This document shows, piece after piece, positions 44,748 to 54,117 of a DNA stretch of 64,000 nt. Position 1 is the stretch's first letter, and each line of letters starts with the position of its first letter. Origin of the DNA: an uncultured Eggerthella sp. (GTDB lineage: Bacteria > Actinomycetota > Coriobacteriia > Coriobacteriales > Eggerthellaceae); NCBI GenBank assembly GCA_937998355.1, contig CALLDI010000011.1, forward strand, positions 124,001 to 188,000, written 5' to 3'. The notes under the pieces were generated by a model that saw only the letters and a program-made list of their open reading frames with translations, was not told the origin of the DNA and did no database searches. The position numbers and the translations under genes were made by a program.

Positions 44748-45551
44748 ATGATGAAACCATCTCAGTGTTCTTCTTGCGCCGAACAGGCGATCCCATCCGT
44801 GGTCGTGGTGGGTCTGGCGAGCTGCTTCGGCTGCCAGCTGCAGATCACCAACCAAGAACAGTATCTCACCGACGTGCTTGGCCGCTTCGACCTGAAGTAC
44901 TGGCAGCTCACGTCTTCAGAACCGATGCCCGAGGATTTCTCGGTCGCCATCATCGAAGGCGCGGTCACCACCGCTGAAGCGCTCGAACAGGTGAAGGAGT
45001 TGCGCGAAAAGGCCGATACCATCATCACGATCGGTGCCTGCGCGAACACCGCGGGCATCCCTGGCATGGCTTCAGATGGCTTCGATCGTCGTATCGGAGA
45101 AGTCTATGACACGCTTCCCGAAGCGTGTGGCGATATCATCGCGCCACGCGCGGTGAAGGACGTGATCGACGTCGATTTCGAGGTGCTCAGTTGTCCGATC
45201 GACTTCTATGAATTCGCCCAGGTCCTGAGCGCTGCGCTGCTCGGATCGAATCGCGCTCGTCGTTCGACCACCATGTGCGCCGAATGCAAGCGTCAGGAGA
45301 ACCCCTGCTTCTATCCACAGGGCGAGATCTGTCTTGGTCTCGTGACCAGGGGCGGCTGCATGGCACGCTGTCCTTCTCTTGGCCGTCCGTGCATGGGCTG
45401 TCGTGGCTTGTCGCCCAAGGCGAATCTCGATTCCGCTCGCGAATCGGTCAAGCTCTTCGGTCTTTCGTCCGAGGAATTCGAACGCAAGCTCACCATCTTC
45501 AATCAAACCAACGAAGTGCTTTCTTCGGAGGGTGAGGGATCACATGACTAG
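44748..45551 (+). CDS. hydD: Group-3 [NiFe] hydrogenase, small (delta) subunit
   Basis: 267 residues, no Tat signal, so cytoplasmic. Proximal cluster site GLASCFGCQLQI, then TIGACANTAGIPG and SCPIDFYEF. The C-terminal Cys-rich part CAECKRQENPC, CLGLVTRGGCMARCP and CMGCRG provides ligands for further 4Fe-4S clusters. The pattern is that of group 3 (F420-/NAD-linked) small subunits. ATG at 44748 (or 44751) lies just after the gamma stop. Overlaps the large subunit by eight bases. Confidence 0.88.
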   Translation: MMKPSQCSSCAEQAIPSVVVVGLASCFGCQLQITNQEQYLTDVLGRFDLKYWQLTSSEPMPEDFSVAIIEGAVTTAEALEQVKELREKADTIITIGACANTAGIPGMASDGFDRRIGEVYDTLPEACGDIIAPRAVKDVIDVDFEVLSCPIDFYEFAQVLSAALLGSNRARRSTTMCAECKRQENPCFYPQGEICLGLVTRGGCMARCPSLGRPCMGCRGLSPKANLDSARESVKLFGLSSEEFERKLTIFNQTNEVLSSEGEGSHD

Positions 45552-46827
45552 ATCACAGCTCAACATCGATCACGTCGCGCGCGTCGAAGGCCACGGCAAC
45601 GTTCACGTCGTCATCCAAGACGATGTCGTGAAGACGGTCGAGATGAACATCGTCGAGCCTGCGCGTCTGTTCGAGAGCATGGTGCGTGGCCACAGCTACA
45701 AGGATTGCTCCTACATCGCTTCGCGCATCTGCGGCATCTGTTCGCCTAGCCACTGCGTCACCGACCTGAAGGCGGTGGAAGACGCGTTCGGCATCGAGGT
45801 GAGCCCGCGCACGAAGCTCATCCGCGAGCTGTTGGTGTATGGTTCCTACTTGCAGAATCATGCGTCGCATCTCTTCGTGTTCGTCGTGCCTGATTTCATC
45901 GGAGAGCCGAGCGTGTTCCCGCTCGCCCAGAGCGACCCGGAGCTGTTCGAGCAGGCGCTCGAGCTCAAGCGTCTCGGTAACGACCTTTGCACGCAGGTGG
46001 GCGGCCGTTCGATCCATCCCATCACGGCGGTGGTGGGCGGTTTCACGCACGAGATCTCGCCTGAGGAATATCTCGCATTGGCAGATCGCATGGAGGCTAT
46101 GATCCCCTTTGCGAAGCGCACGGTCGATCTGTTCTCGTCGTTCCGCATCACCGATATCCATACGGCATCCGATCTGCTCGCCATGGTCGAAGAAGATTAT
46201 TACCCGGTGCAATCGTCCGACCAGCTCGAGCTGTTAGACGAAGACGTGGTCTTCGAAGCGCGCGATTTCGAGGACTACCTGGAAGAATACGAGGTCCCGC
46301 ATTCAGGAGCGCTCTTCACGCGCGTGAAGAAGACCGGAAAGCCCGTCTTCACCTCCGCGCTCTCGCGCTTGAACGCTTCATGGGATCATCTTTCGCAAGA
46401 GGCGAAGGTCGCCTCGGCGAAGGCGGGGTTGCGTCCTGAAGAGAAGAACCCGATGAAGAACAACCTCGCGCAAGCGATCGAGATCCTCGATGCGCTCATT
46501 CGTTGTTCGGCCATCTGCCGCGAACTCGCGAAGGGTGAAGGTGACTCGAAGCCGGTCGAGTTCGTGCCGAAGGCGGGCATCGGCATCGGCATGACCGAAG
46601 CGCCGCGCGGTGTGGTCTTCCACAAGCTCGAGTTCGACGACGAAGGCCGTGTGCTGCATGCATCCATCATCACGCCCACGTCGCAGAACCTCGCGTCGCT
46701 CGAAGCGGATACGCGCCATCTGGTCGAAGTTCTGATCGAGTCGGGACTGGGGGAGGACTACATCCGCTCCGAGATCGCCAAGCTCGTGCGCGCCTACGAT
46801 CCATGTCTTTCCTGTAGCGTCCACTAA
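45544..46827 (+). CDS. hydA: Group-3 [NiFe] hydrogenase, large (alpha) subunit, no C-terminal tail
   Basis: 427 residues. Nickel-binding Cys pairs are at RICGICSPSHC (about residue 62) and at the very end DPCLSCSVH, the last residue before the stop. Other group-3 blocks: ARVEGHGNVHVVI and HLFVFVVPDF. Most large subunits carry a short peptide after the final His that a protease removes during cofactor insertion. Here the gene ends exactly at the His, so the mature form is encoded directly. No maturation protease gene is adjacent. The four genes overlap or nearly touch, a single operon for a soluble NAD(P)-linked hydrogenase. Confidence 0.9.
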   Translation: MTRSQLNIDHVARVEGHGNVHVVIQDDVVKTVEMNIVEPARLFESMVRGHSYKDCSYIASRICGICSPSHCVTDLKAVEDAFGIEVSPRTKLIRELLVYGSYLQNHASHLFVFVVPDFIGEPSVFPLAQSDPELFEQALELKRLGNDLCTQVGGRSIHPITAVVGGFTHEISPEEYLALADRMEAMIPFAKRTVDLFSSFRITDIHTASDLLAMVEEDYYPVQSSDQLELLDEDVVFEARDFEDYLEEYEVPHSGALFTRVKKTGKPVFTSALSRLNASWDHLSQEAKVASAKAGLRPEEKNPMKNNLAQAIEILDALIRCSAICRELAKGEGDSKPVEFVPKAGIGIGMTEAPRGVVFHKLEFDDEGRVLHASIITPTSQNLASLEADTRHLVEVLIESGLGEDYIRSEIAKLVRAYDPCLSCSVH

Positions 46828-46870
46828 CCTCCGCTCATGGTGTGGATTTCTTTTATGAATGCGGTGCCTA

Positions 46871-46879
46871 TGTTAGAAT
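46871..46879 (+). promoter_or_regulatory. Extended -10 promoter for mreB
   Basis: TGT followed by TAGAAT (46874-46879) gives an extended -10 element, with an A/T-rich TTTTAT (46851-46856) at -35 distance. The mreB ATG is 36 bases downstream. The hydrogenase operon ends 44 bases earlier with no terminator visible. Confidence 0.5.
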
Positions 46880-46914
46880 CGTTAACTGCACGAAAATGAC
46901 CGTGAGGAACTTGC

Positions 46915-47970
46915 ATGTCCTTTTTTGATTTCATTCAGAACGCTTCGTCGTCGAGTTCGTACGATATGGCGATCGACCTCGGCACTGCCAACACCTTGGT
47001 GGGCATCAGTGGTCAGGGTGTCGTCATCAATGAGCCTTCCGTCGTCGCGATCGAACGAAGCACGCATCGCGTCTTGGCGGTCGGTCATGAAGCGAAGAAC
47101 ATGATCAACCATACGCCCGATACGTTTTCCGCAGAACATCCCCTTCACGATGGTGTTGTCTCCGACTACGACATCACCGAAGCTATGATCTCGGCTTTCA
47201 TCAACAAAGCCGCACCTCGCCGTTATCCTTGGCAGCCCAAGCCGCGCATCGTCGTGTGCATCCCGTGCGGTGCTACCTCGGTCGAGAAGCGCGCGGTGTT
47301 CGAAGCCACCATCCAGGCGGGTGCTCGTCAGGCTTACCTCATCGAAGAGCCCATGGCGGCTGCGATGGGTGCCGACCTACCCGTCACCGAACCTACTGGT
47401 TCGATGGTCGTCGACATCGGCGGCGGCACCACCGAAGTCGCGGTCATTTCGCTCGGTGGTATCGTCACCTCGTCCTCGCTGCGTTTGGCGGGCAATCGCC
47501 TCGACGAAGCGATCGCGATGCATCTACGCGATCTGCTCGGCATCAAGATCGGTGAACGTACGGCAGAGGTCATCAAGATCAAGATCGGCTCCATCCTTCC
47601 GTTCGAAGACGGACGCGAGCGCGATATGATCATCTCTGGTCAGGACGTGCTGACCGAGCAGCCTAAAGAGGTCACCATCCAATCCGAAGACGTGCGCGAA
47701 GCGCTCCAAGAACCTATCGACGAGATGGTCGTCCATATCAAGGAAACCTTCAAGAAGACCAATCCCGACCTCGCGTCGGACATCATTTCGAACGGCATCT
47801 TGCTCACGGGTGGCGGTGGCCTGCTCTCAGGTCTCGATCGCTATCTCACGAACAAGCTCGAGATCCCGGTGTGGACCAGCGAAACGGCGCTCACCAACGT
47901 GGTCACGGGTTGTTTGAAGGTCCTTGAAACCCCGGCAGCTCTCAAGCAGATATTGATGCGTTCGAAATAG
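46915..47970 (+). CDS. mreB: Rod shape-determining protein MreB
   Basis: 351 residues, bacterial actin fold. Nucleotide motifs: DLGTANTLV (phosphate 1), VVDIGGGTTEVAVI (phosphate 2) and ILLTGGGGLLSGL (adenosine). EEPMAAAMGA is also typical. It forms filaments under the membrane that guide wall elongation. First gene of mreB-mreC-mreD-mrdA-rodA. Confidence 0.96.
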   Translation: MSFFDFIQNASSSSSYDMAIDLGTANTLVGISGQGVVINEPSVVAIERSTHRVLAVGHEAKNMINHTPDTFSAEHPLHDGVVSDYDITEAMISAFINKAAPRRYPWQPKPRIVVCIPCGATSVEKRAVFEATIQAGARQAYLIEEPMAAAMGADLPVTEPTGSMVVDIGGGTTEVAVISLGGIVTSSSLRLAGNRLDEAIAMHLRDLLGIKIGERTAEVIKIKIGSILPFEDGRERDMIISGQDVLTEQPKEVTIQSEDVREALQEPIDEMVVHIKETFKKTNPDLASDIISNGILLTGGGGLLSGLDRYLTNKLEIPVWTSETALTNVVTGCLKVLETPAALKQILMRSK

Positions 47971-47985
47971 GAGTTCATCTCATAC

Positions 47986-48951
47986 ATGGCCCTGAAGCTC
48001 AAAGACAATCCGCTCCAGTTCGGTGGCCATCTTGGAGGAAGAACACTTCTGATCGTTCTCCTTGTGGTCTCGCTCATCCTGTTCGTAGCGTATGCGCGTG
48101 AGGGCAATGAAGGCCCGCTCCATTCGCTGCAGAACACCACTTCTGGTATGGTCACGCCGCTCACGGCGGTGGGTACGACCGTGGGCTCGCTCGCGGTCTC
48201 GGGCACGATGTCGGTCGAGGACTTGACCGCATCCGACGCCGCTTACAATCAGCTCAAAGAGAACAACCAGCGTCTTTCGCAGATGGTCGTCGAGTTGGAG
48301 GAGTACCGCCAGGAAGCGGCGCGCCTCGAATCGCTCATCGGCCTGGCGGACGCGTATGGCTTCACGTCCATCGCGGCACGCGTGGTGGGTTATTCGACCG
48401 ATTCCTACAACCGCAGCATCACGCTCGATGCGGGAAGCGCTTCGGGCATCAAGACGGGCATGCCTGTCATGGGCTCTACAGGCGTCATCGGTCAGGTGGT
48501 CTCGACCACGCCTGCAACGTGCAACGTCCGTTTGCTCACGGACCCGCAAAGCGGCGTGTCGGTGCTCGTGCAATCTTCGCGCGCTGAAGGCATCGTGCGC
48601 GGTTCGGTGGAAGGCACGCTCTATCTCGAGGGTATCGACGACACGGTCGAGCTCTCCGAAGGCGACGTGGTCATCACGTCGGGGCTCGGTGGCGGCTACT
48701 ACCGCGGTCTCGTGGTCGGCATGATCACGAAGATCGAACAGCGTCCAGGAAGCCTTTCCCGCACCATTGTGGTCACCCCGAATGCGTCGTTCTCGAATAT
48801 CTCTGAAGCGCTCGTCGTCATCAGCATGGGTGACGCGAACGCTGCCGACAACGAAGAGCTTTCGCGCAAGGTCGATCCTTCCAGGCTCCAGGGCCAAGGG
48901 TCGAGCAGCGGCGATTCGGGCGAATCTGGCACTGAAGGAGGGGAGCAGTGA
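47986..48951 (+). CDS. mreC: Rod shape-determining protein MreC
   Basis: 321 residues. One N-terminal helix (about 18-36), a coiled coil (about 85-118, ENNQRLSQMVVELEEYRQEAARLESLIGL) and the external double beta-barrel (ARVVGYSTDSYNRSITLDAGSASGIKTGMPV, SVLVQSSRAEGIVRG, VVITSGLGGGYYRGLVVG). C-terminal low-complexity Ser/Gly tail. Links MreB to PBP2. Ends in a TGATG overlap with mreD. Confidence 0.93.
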   Translation: MALKLKDNPLQFGGHLGGRTLLIVLLVVSLILFVAYAREGNEGPLHSLQNTTSGMVTPLTAVGTTVGSLAVSGTMSVEDLTASDAAYNQLKENNQRLSQMVVELEEYRQEAARLESLIGLADAYGFTSIAARVVGYSTDSYNRSITLDAGSASGIKTGMPVMGSTGVIGQVVSTTPATCNVRLLTDPQSGVSVLVQSSRAEGIVRGSVEGTLYLEGIDDTVELSEGDVVITSGLGGGYYRGLVVGMITKIEQRPGSLSRTIVVTPNASFSNISEALVVISMGDANAADNEELSRKVDPSRLQGQGSSSGDSGESGTEGGEQ

Positions 48952-49478
48952 TGCGCACTAAGCTCGTTCCTTTGGTCTCGGCCGCGATCATCGTGCTCCT
49001 GCAGATCGTCATCGCGCCGCTCATCGCCATCTATTCGGTCGTGCCGAACTTCATCGTCTCGTTCGTGATCGTGCTCTCCATCGTGCGCAGGGAAGATACC
49101 ACCTATCTCTACGCGTTCGTGCTCGGGCTCATCTCGGATCTGCTCAGTACCGTGCCGTTCGGTCTCACGCCGCTCTTGCTGTTGCTCATCTCCTTCGTGC
49201 TTTCGCGTGTCTTCGAGGTGCTCGACAAATCGAGTTTCGCTATGGTCCTCGCTTCATGCGCGGTGGCGCTCTTGCTCTATCAGATCATCGTGGTCATCGT
49301 GCAACTCGTGCTCGGCTATCCTGCAGGTTTCTTCGAACTGCTGGTAGCGCGTGCGCTCCCTGCGACTGTCTTCAATCTCATCATCTGCGCGATCCTCTAT
49401 TTCGTGGCGCGCAAATTCCCCGACGAACCCGCTGGCAATGAAGCGTGGACGGTCGATCGCTCTCAGCGTTTCCGCTAA
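48951..49478 (+). CDS. mreD: Rod shape-determining protein MreD
   Basis: 175 residues with five predicted membrane helices and almost no loops, the usual MreD pattern (IYSVVPNFIVSFVIV, FVLGLISDLLSTVPFGLTPLLLLLI region). ATG at 48951 shares a base with the mreC stop and has GGAGGGG upstream. Function in the elongasome is inferred from position and topology. Confidence 0.9.
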   Translation: MRTKLVPLVSAAIIVLLQIVIAPLIAIYSVVPNFIVSFVIVLSIVRREDTTYLYAFVLGLISDLLSTVPFGLTPLLLLLISFVLSRVFEVLDKSSFAMVLASCAVALLLYQIIVVIVQLVLGYPAGFFELLVARALPATVFNLIICAILYFVARKFPDEPAGNEAWTVDRSQRFR

Positions 49479-49490
49479 GAGAGGCGTGTC

Positions 49491-51608
49491 ATGCTAGCCA
49501 CCATCGCCGTTGTCGTCATATCGCTCGTCATCATCGCGCTCGTGCTGATCGTCGTCTTCAGATGGCGTTCGGGCACATCTCATATTCGTACGCGCAACAA
49601 GATGGGCGTGCGCTCCATCTCGTCGGTCGGCATCTCGGCTGAAGCTCCGAAAGTGGATGGCGCGAGCGTTGGGTCCACTGGTCCGTATTCTGCGACGGGG
49701 ACGACCACGTCAGGAACGCCGAGTGGCCAGCGCAGCCGCTTTCTCGCAGTCGGTGTTCTGGTGGCAGGTGTGTTCAGCGCGCTCGCCGTGAAGCTCTTCG
49801 GGCTGCAGGTATTGAGCGCTGCGAGCTATCAGAAAGAAGCCGAGTCGAACCTCTACACCACGGTAACGACCCCTGCGCCGCGTGGCGTGATCTACGACCG
49901 CGATGGCGTGCCGTTGGTCACCAATCGTCAAGTGCTCACCGTGCTCGCCGACGCCGATGTCGCCAAGAACACCAATGTGATCCTGCGTCTTTCGGCGCTC
50001 TTGGGCATTCCTTACGATGTCGTGCGTGCGCGCATCCTCGATTCGTCGACCGGTGCGCAGTCGCAGCGCGTCGTCGCGAAGGATATCCGTCTGCGCGATG
50101 CGGCATTCATCAGCGAACATCAAGATGCGTTCCCGGGTGTCACGACTCAGATCCGCAGCGACCGCATCTATCCTTATGGCGCGCTCGCCGCTCATATTCT
50201 GGGGTATACGGGCACTTCTTCTGAAGAGGACCTGAAGAACGTTACCGAAGGTCGTGACATCGAGATGGGTGATACGGTCGGCAAGTCCGGCATCGAGCAA
50301 TCCTACGACGACGTGCTGGCGGGCGATCATGGCCAGCGTACCCTCATCACCGATGCGTCGGGCGAGGTACAGCAGGTCGTGAGCGAGTCCGACCCCACCA
50401 AAGGAAACGACATCTACCTCACCATCGCAGCTCCGGTTCAGTACGCTGCCGACACGGCGCTGCGCGAGCTGGTGCAGGGCGGCACGGGTACGGCGGCATC
50501 GCTCGTGGTCGTGGACGTGAAGACTGGCGGCATCTTGGCCATGTCGAACTATCCCACCTACGAACCAGAACACTTCATCGGCGGCATCTCGCAGGATGTG
50601 TGGGATGCCTATCAGACCGAAGAATCGCACTATCCGCTCATGAATCGCGCGATCGCAGGTACGTATCCTGCTGCATCGTGCTTCAAAGCGTTCACGGGTT
50701 TGGCAGGTCTCACCTACGGTTTCGCCGACTCCACGAAGGTGTGGGATTGCACGGGCACGTGGACGGGATTCGGCAAAGAATACCCGCAGAAATGTTGGGA
50801 CCACGACGGACATGGTTGGTTGTCGTTCCGTGAAGGCATCGTCGTCTCGTGCGACGTCGTCTTCTACGAGATCGCGCGCGACTTCTATAACGCGCGCGGC
50901 TCGATCGGCGATGAGGCCATGCAGGACTTCATCAAGGAGTTCGGCTACTCGGCGCTCACGAATGTCGATCTGGCGGGCGAGGCTCAAGGTCGTATTCCGA
51001 CCCCTGAATGGAAGCAGGAGTACTTCCGCGACGTTCCGACCGAAGCTCAGTGGCTTCCGGGCGATATCTCGAACATGGTCATCGGTCAGGGCTACGTGCT
51101 CGTCACACCGCTCCAGGTGGCGCGTGGATACGCGGCTATCGCGACGGGTAAGCTGTTGCAGCCGCACCTGTTGAAGGAAGTGCGCAATTCTGCGGGCGAA
51201 GTGGTGGTCGAGGCGCCCGTGGTCGAGGCGGCCACTCCCGATGTGAGCGAGGCGAATTACCAGATCGTGCGCGACGCGCTGCGTGGCGTGGCGACCGAGA
51301 ATAACGATGTTTCAGCGGACTTCGCGCAGTACGATTTCACGTTCGCCGCGAAGACCGGTACGGCAGAGGTCGCAGGCAAGCAGGACTTCGCGTGGTTCTC
51401 GTGCTATGCGCCCTATGAAGAACCGCAATTCGCGCTCTCGCTTTGTATCGAAGAAGGCGGCTCGGGTGGTTCGGTCGCATCGCCGGTGGCGGCTCGCGTG
51501 ATGAAGGCCGCGATGGATTACGCTCGCGGTGCCGATCTGAAGTACGAGAAGATAACCGCAGGCGATCCACAGAAGGCGAAGACGTCGGGAGGTGAAGAGA
51601 ATGGCTGA
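49491..51608 (+). CDS. mrdA: Penicillin-binding protein 2 (elongasome transpeptidase)
   Basis: 705 residues, class B PBP. An N-terminal helix with a short polar tail, a second hydrophobic segment near residue 85, a pedestal domain (APRGVIYDRDGVPLVTN) and the transpeptidase with SxxK as SCFK (AASCFKAFTG, near residue 398), SCD as the SxN-like motif and KTG in AAKTGTAEV. The first 80 residues before the anchor are unusual, with a separate helix and Ser/Thr-rich linker. Cross-links side-wall peptidoglycan together with RodA. The stop overlaps rodA by eight bases. Confidence 0.93.
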   Translation: MLATIAVVVISLVIIALVLIVVFRWRSGTSHIRTRNKMGVRSISSVGISAEAPKVDGASVGSTGPYSATGTTTSGTPSGQRSRFLAVGVLVAGVFSALAVKLFGLQVLSAASYQKEAESNLYTTVTTPAPRGVIYDRDGVPLVTNRQVLTVLADADVAKNTNVILRLSALLGIPYDVVRARILDSSTGAQSQRVVAKDIRLRDAAFISEHQDAFPGVTTQIRSDRIYPYGALAAHILGYTGTSSEEDLKNVTEGRDIEMGDTVGKSGIEQSYDDVLAGDHGQRTLITDASGEVQQVVSESDPTKGNDIYLTIAAPVQYAADTALRELVQGGTGTAASLVVVDVKTGGILAMSNYPTYEPEHFIGGISQDVWDAYQTEESHYPLMNRAIAGTYPAASCFKAFTGLAGLTYGFADSTKVWDCTGTWTGFGKEYPQKCWDHDGHGWLSFREGIVVSCDVVFYEIARDFYNARGSIGDEAMQDFIKEFGYSALTNVDLAGEAQGRIPTPEWKQEYFRDVPTEAQWLPGDISNMVIGQGYVLVTPLQVARGYAAIATGKLLQPHLLKEVRNSAGEVVVEAPVVEAATPDVSEANYQIVRDALRGVATENNDVSADFAQYDFTFAAKTGTAEVAGKQDFAWFSCYAPYEEPQFALSLCIEEGGSGGSVASPVAARVMKAAMDYARGADLKYEKITAGDPQKAKTSGGEENG

Positions 51609-52794
51609 GATGATGGAGATCAACTCCGTTCAACCGCGCGACCCTGAATTAGCCAAGGCCTACAAGCCGCGTCGCTTCAAGTATCTGAACCTGCCATTCG
51701 TCGCTTGCTTCGTGGCGCTGGTCATCTATGGTCTGATCGTGCAGTTCTCGGCAACTTCGTCCGACTCCGACTTCAACTTCACCACGCAGGTGCTCGGTGT
51801 AGTCATCGGCATCGTGCTCTTCGTGCTGGTGAGCCGCTTCGACTATCGCGCGTTATCGGGATTCACCACGTTCTTCGTGGTCATCAATGTCGTGTTGCTG
51901 CTCTCGCCTCACTTGCCCTTCATCGGTAGGGAAGTGAACGGGGCGAATTCGTGGATCCGTATCGGCGGATTCAGCATGCAGCCAGGCGAATTCGCGAAGG
52001 TCACGGTGGTGTTGCTGGCGGCGAGCATCATGTCGCGCTATGGCGGCCGCCTGGACGACCTGCGTGAATATCTCAAGGCGCTCGGCATCCTGTGCATCCC
52101 TTTCTTGTGCGTGCTCACGCAGCCTGACCTCGGTACAGGTCTCGTCTATCTCTGCATCGCTGCTTTCGCGCTCATCATCGGTGGGGCGAATTGGCGTTTC
52201 TTGGTGGGCACCGCTGCGGTCTTGGTGGTGCTCGTGCTCGGCGTCTTCATGCTCGACCCCATACTCGATGGGTTAGTGGGAAGCGATGTGCTGCTGAAGG
52301 ATTATCAGCGCTCGCGCTTGCTCGTGTTCATGGACTCGAGCTACGACCTCTCGGGTGATGGCTACAACTTGCAGCAAGCGAAGATCGCCATCGGTTCGGG
52401 TGGCTTCTTCGGCAAAGGCTTCATGCAGGCGACGCAGTCTTCGCTGGGCTTCCTGCCCGAGGCACCCACCGACTTCGTCTTCTGCGTGCTGGCAGAGGAA
52501 TTCGGCTTCTTCGGTGCGCTCGTGCTGCTCGCGCTCTATCTGGGCCTCATCATCACCAGCATCCGTGTTGCGAAGAATGCTCCCGACCTGTTCGGCACCA
52601 TCATCGTCGTATGCATCGTGGGCATGTGGGTCTTCCAGATCCTCGAGAACATCGGCATGGACGTCGGGCTCATGCCCATCACGGGCATTCCGTTACCATT
52701 TATCAGTTACGGTTCGTCCTTCATGCTGGTAAACTTTGTGATGTTGGGACTCATCAATTCCATCTGGGCGCATACCGACAAGGCGCCGCAATAA
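51601..52794 (+). CDS. rodA: RodA/FtsW-type peptidoglycan glycosyltransferase
   Basis: 397 residues, SEDS family with about ten membrane helices. Landmarks: GREVNGANSWIRIGGFSMQPGEFAKV, QPDLGTGLVYL (conserved Asp region), QQAKIAIGSGGFFGKGFMQATQSSLGFLPEAPTDFVF and the terminal GIPLPFISYGSSFML. It polymerises glycan strands with PBP2. ATG at 51601 follows GGAGGTGAAG. An extra in-frame GTG lies nine bases upstream. Confidence 0.94.
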   Translation: MAEMMEINSVQPRDPELAKAYKPRRFKYLNLPFVACFVALVIYGLIVQFSATSSDSDFNFTTQVLGVVIGIVLFVLVSRFDYRALSGFTTFFVVINVVLLLSPHLPFIGREVNGANSWIRIGGFSMQPGEFAKVTVVLLAASIMSRYGGRLDDLREYLKALGILCIPFLCVLTQPDLGTGLVYLCIAAFALIIGGANWRFLVGTAAVLVVLVLGVFMLDPILDGLVGSDVLLKDYQRSRLLVFMDSSYDLSGDGYNLQQAKIAIGSGGFFGKGFMQATQSSLGFLPEAPTDFVFCVLAEEFGFFGALVLLALYLGLIITSIRVAKNAPDLFGTIIVVCIVGMWVFQILENIGMDVGLMPITGIPLPFISYGSSFMLVNFVMLGLINSIWAHTDKAPQ

Positions 52795-52820
52795 GGATCG
52801 AGCTGCTCTGGAGGGGAAGC

Positions 52821-53897
52821 ATGATAGATCTTAAATCCATCGACATCAAATCCTTGATCACCGAAGCGCTCGATATCGAGAAAGCGCGCAAGACCGTCGT
52901 GTCAGTGCAGGTGCTGCTGGACGAGACAGCTTCGCCGGAATTTCAGGTGTTCGTTCGCTCGGGTTTCAGCTCATCTTCCGTCAATTCGCGTTTGACCGTG
53001 GGCTACTATCCTTCGCAGGATATCGCGGTCATGCAGGATACCGATCTGGTGGTCATGGCCGCGGGTCAGACGGCTGATACGGGTCGCATCGCAGCGACCA
53101 TTCGTGATGCGGGCGTTCCGGTGCTCGTCATCGCGGAGCATGGTAACAAGGTCATGCAGAGCGCGGAAGCTGCTGGTTTTCCGCTGCCTTCCGATGCGTT
53201 CATCTCGCTGCCAGCAGGCCAGCCGCTCGACGAGGATATCAAGGGGTCGCTTGCTGATACCATCGGCTCTTGGATCATCGCGCACGATCGCGGCAAGCGC
53301 TTGGCGTTCTCGCTCGCGTATCCCTTCGTGCGTCGTCCGCTCGCGAAGGATGCTATCCAGATGACCGCGGCGCAGAATGCGGGCATCGGCGTGCTGGTGT
53401 TCGTTCCGGGCGCTGATATGCCGGTCATGACGCTCAATCAGATCAAGATGGTGCTGCAGATCGCCGCTGCGTATGGAGAACCGCTCGACAAGGATCGTTT
53501 GAAGGAGATCATCCCGACGCTGGCTGCAGCGTTCTTGTGTCGTGACATCACGCGTAAGCTGGTCGGTCTCGTGCCGGCTGTCGGGTTCATCATCAAGGGC
53601 GGCATGGGTTACGTGGGGACCGTCGCGATCGGCGAGGCCACGCTCACGTATTTCGAGCAGGGTGGCAATATCTCGGGCCTTGCGGGGGTCGTCTCCCAGG
53701 CGAGCGGTGCTGCAGCGGATACCGCGATGAAGATCCGCAATCAGCGCGCCTATCAGGTGGCAAGCGACGCCGCGTCACCCATCGTTCGCAAAGCCGCCAG
53801 CAAGGCGGTCGGTATCGCGGGATCAGTCGCAGAAAATGCTGCTCGCGGCACGATGAACTACTACAAGAACAAGCGCGGAAAGAAGCGCACGAAATAA
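52821..53897 (+). CDS. DUF697-like protein at the end of the rod operon
   Basis: 358 residues. The N-terminal 180 residues form an alpha/beta region with a Rossmann-like alternation (VVMAAGQTADTGRIAATIRDAGVPVLVIAEHGN) but no P-loop. From about residue 190 a helical region resembles DUF697/YcjF: AKDAIQMTAAQNAGIG, then LNQIKMVLQIAAAYGEPLDKDRLKEIIPTLAAAF, KLVGLVPAVGFIIKGGMGYVGT with hydrophobic helices, and a very basic tail (KNKRGKKRTK). It follows rodA by 26 bases with a strong GGAGGGG. A membrane-associated cell-envelope role is suggested by position only. Confidence 0.75.
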   Translation: MIDLKSIDIKSLITEALDIEKARKTVVSVQVLLDETASPEFQVFVRSGFSSSSVNSRLTVGYYPSQDIAVMQDTDLVVMAAGQTADTGRIAATIRDAGVPVLVIAEHGNKVMQSAEAAGFPLPSDAFISLPAGQPLDEDIKGSLADTIGSWIIAHDRGKRLAFSLAYPFVRRPLAKDAIQMTAAQNAGIGVLVFVPGADMPVMTLNQIKMVLQIAAAYGEPLDKDRLKEIIPTLAAAFLCRDITRKLVGLVPAVGFIIKGGMGYVGTVAIGEATLTYFEQGGNISGLAGVVSQASGAAADTAMKIRNQRAYQVASDAASPIVRKAASKAVGIAGSVAENAARGTMNYYKNKRGKKRTK

Positions 53898-54069
53898 GTT
53901 CGATCAGCAATTGAATTCGGATACCTATTGGACTGAATGCATCTTTTAGGGAACTTCTGTGTCCGTGGCGTAGTGTCGGCGGAAGGGGTTCTGCGGCTTG
54001 TCCCATGCGGCTCTCATGAAGAGCTCCAACTTGCACTTCGACGCTGCTCGGAATTTTTAGGATTGTGAC
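53898..54069. other. Intergenic stretch, no gene seen
   Basis: About 170 bases between the DUF697 gene and the tRNA-Asp promoter. It holds a weak five-base-pair hairpin (GCTCT..AGAGC) and no open frame with a ribosome site. Confidence 0.4.
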
Positions 54070-54097
54070 TTGTTTTGGAGTCTTTTATGTTTATAAT
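54070..54097 (+). promoter_or_regulatory. Promoter for tRNA-Asp
   Basis: -35 TTGTTT (54070-54075) and a perfect -10 TATAAT (54092-54097) separated by 16 bases. Start of transcription near 54104, about 14 bases before the mature tRNA. Confidence 0.65.
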
Positions 54098-54117
54098 AGT
54101 CAACGCTGATAAAGCAC

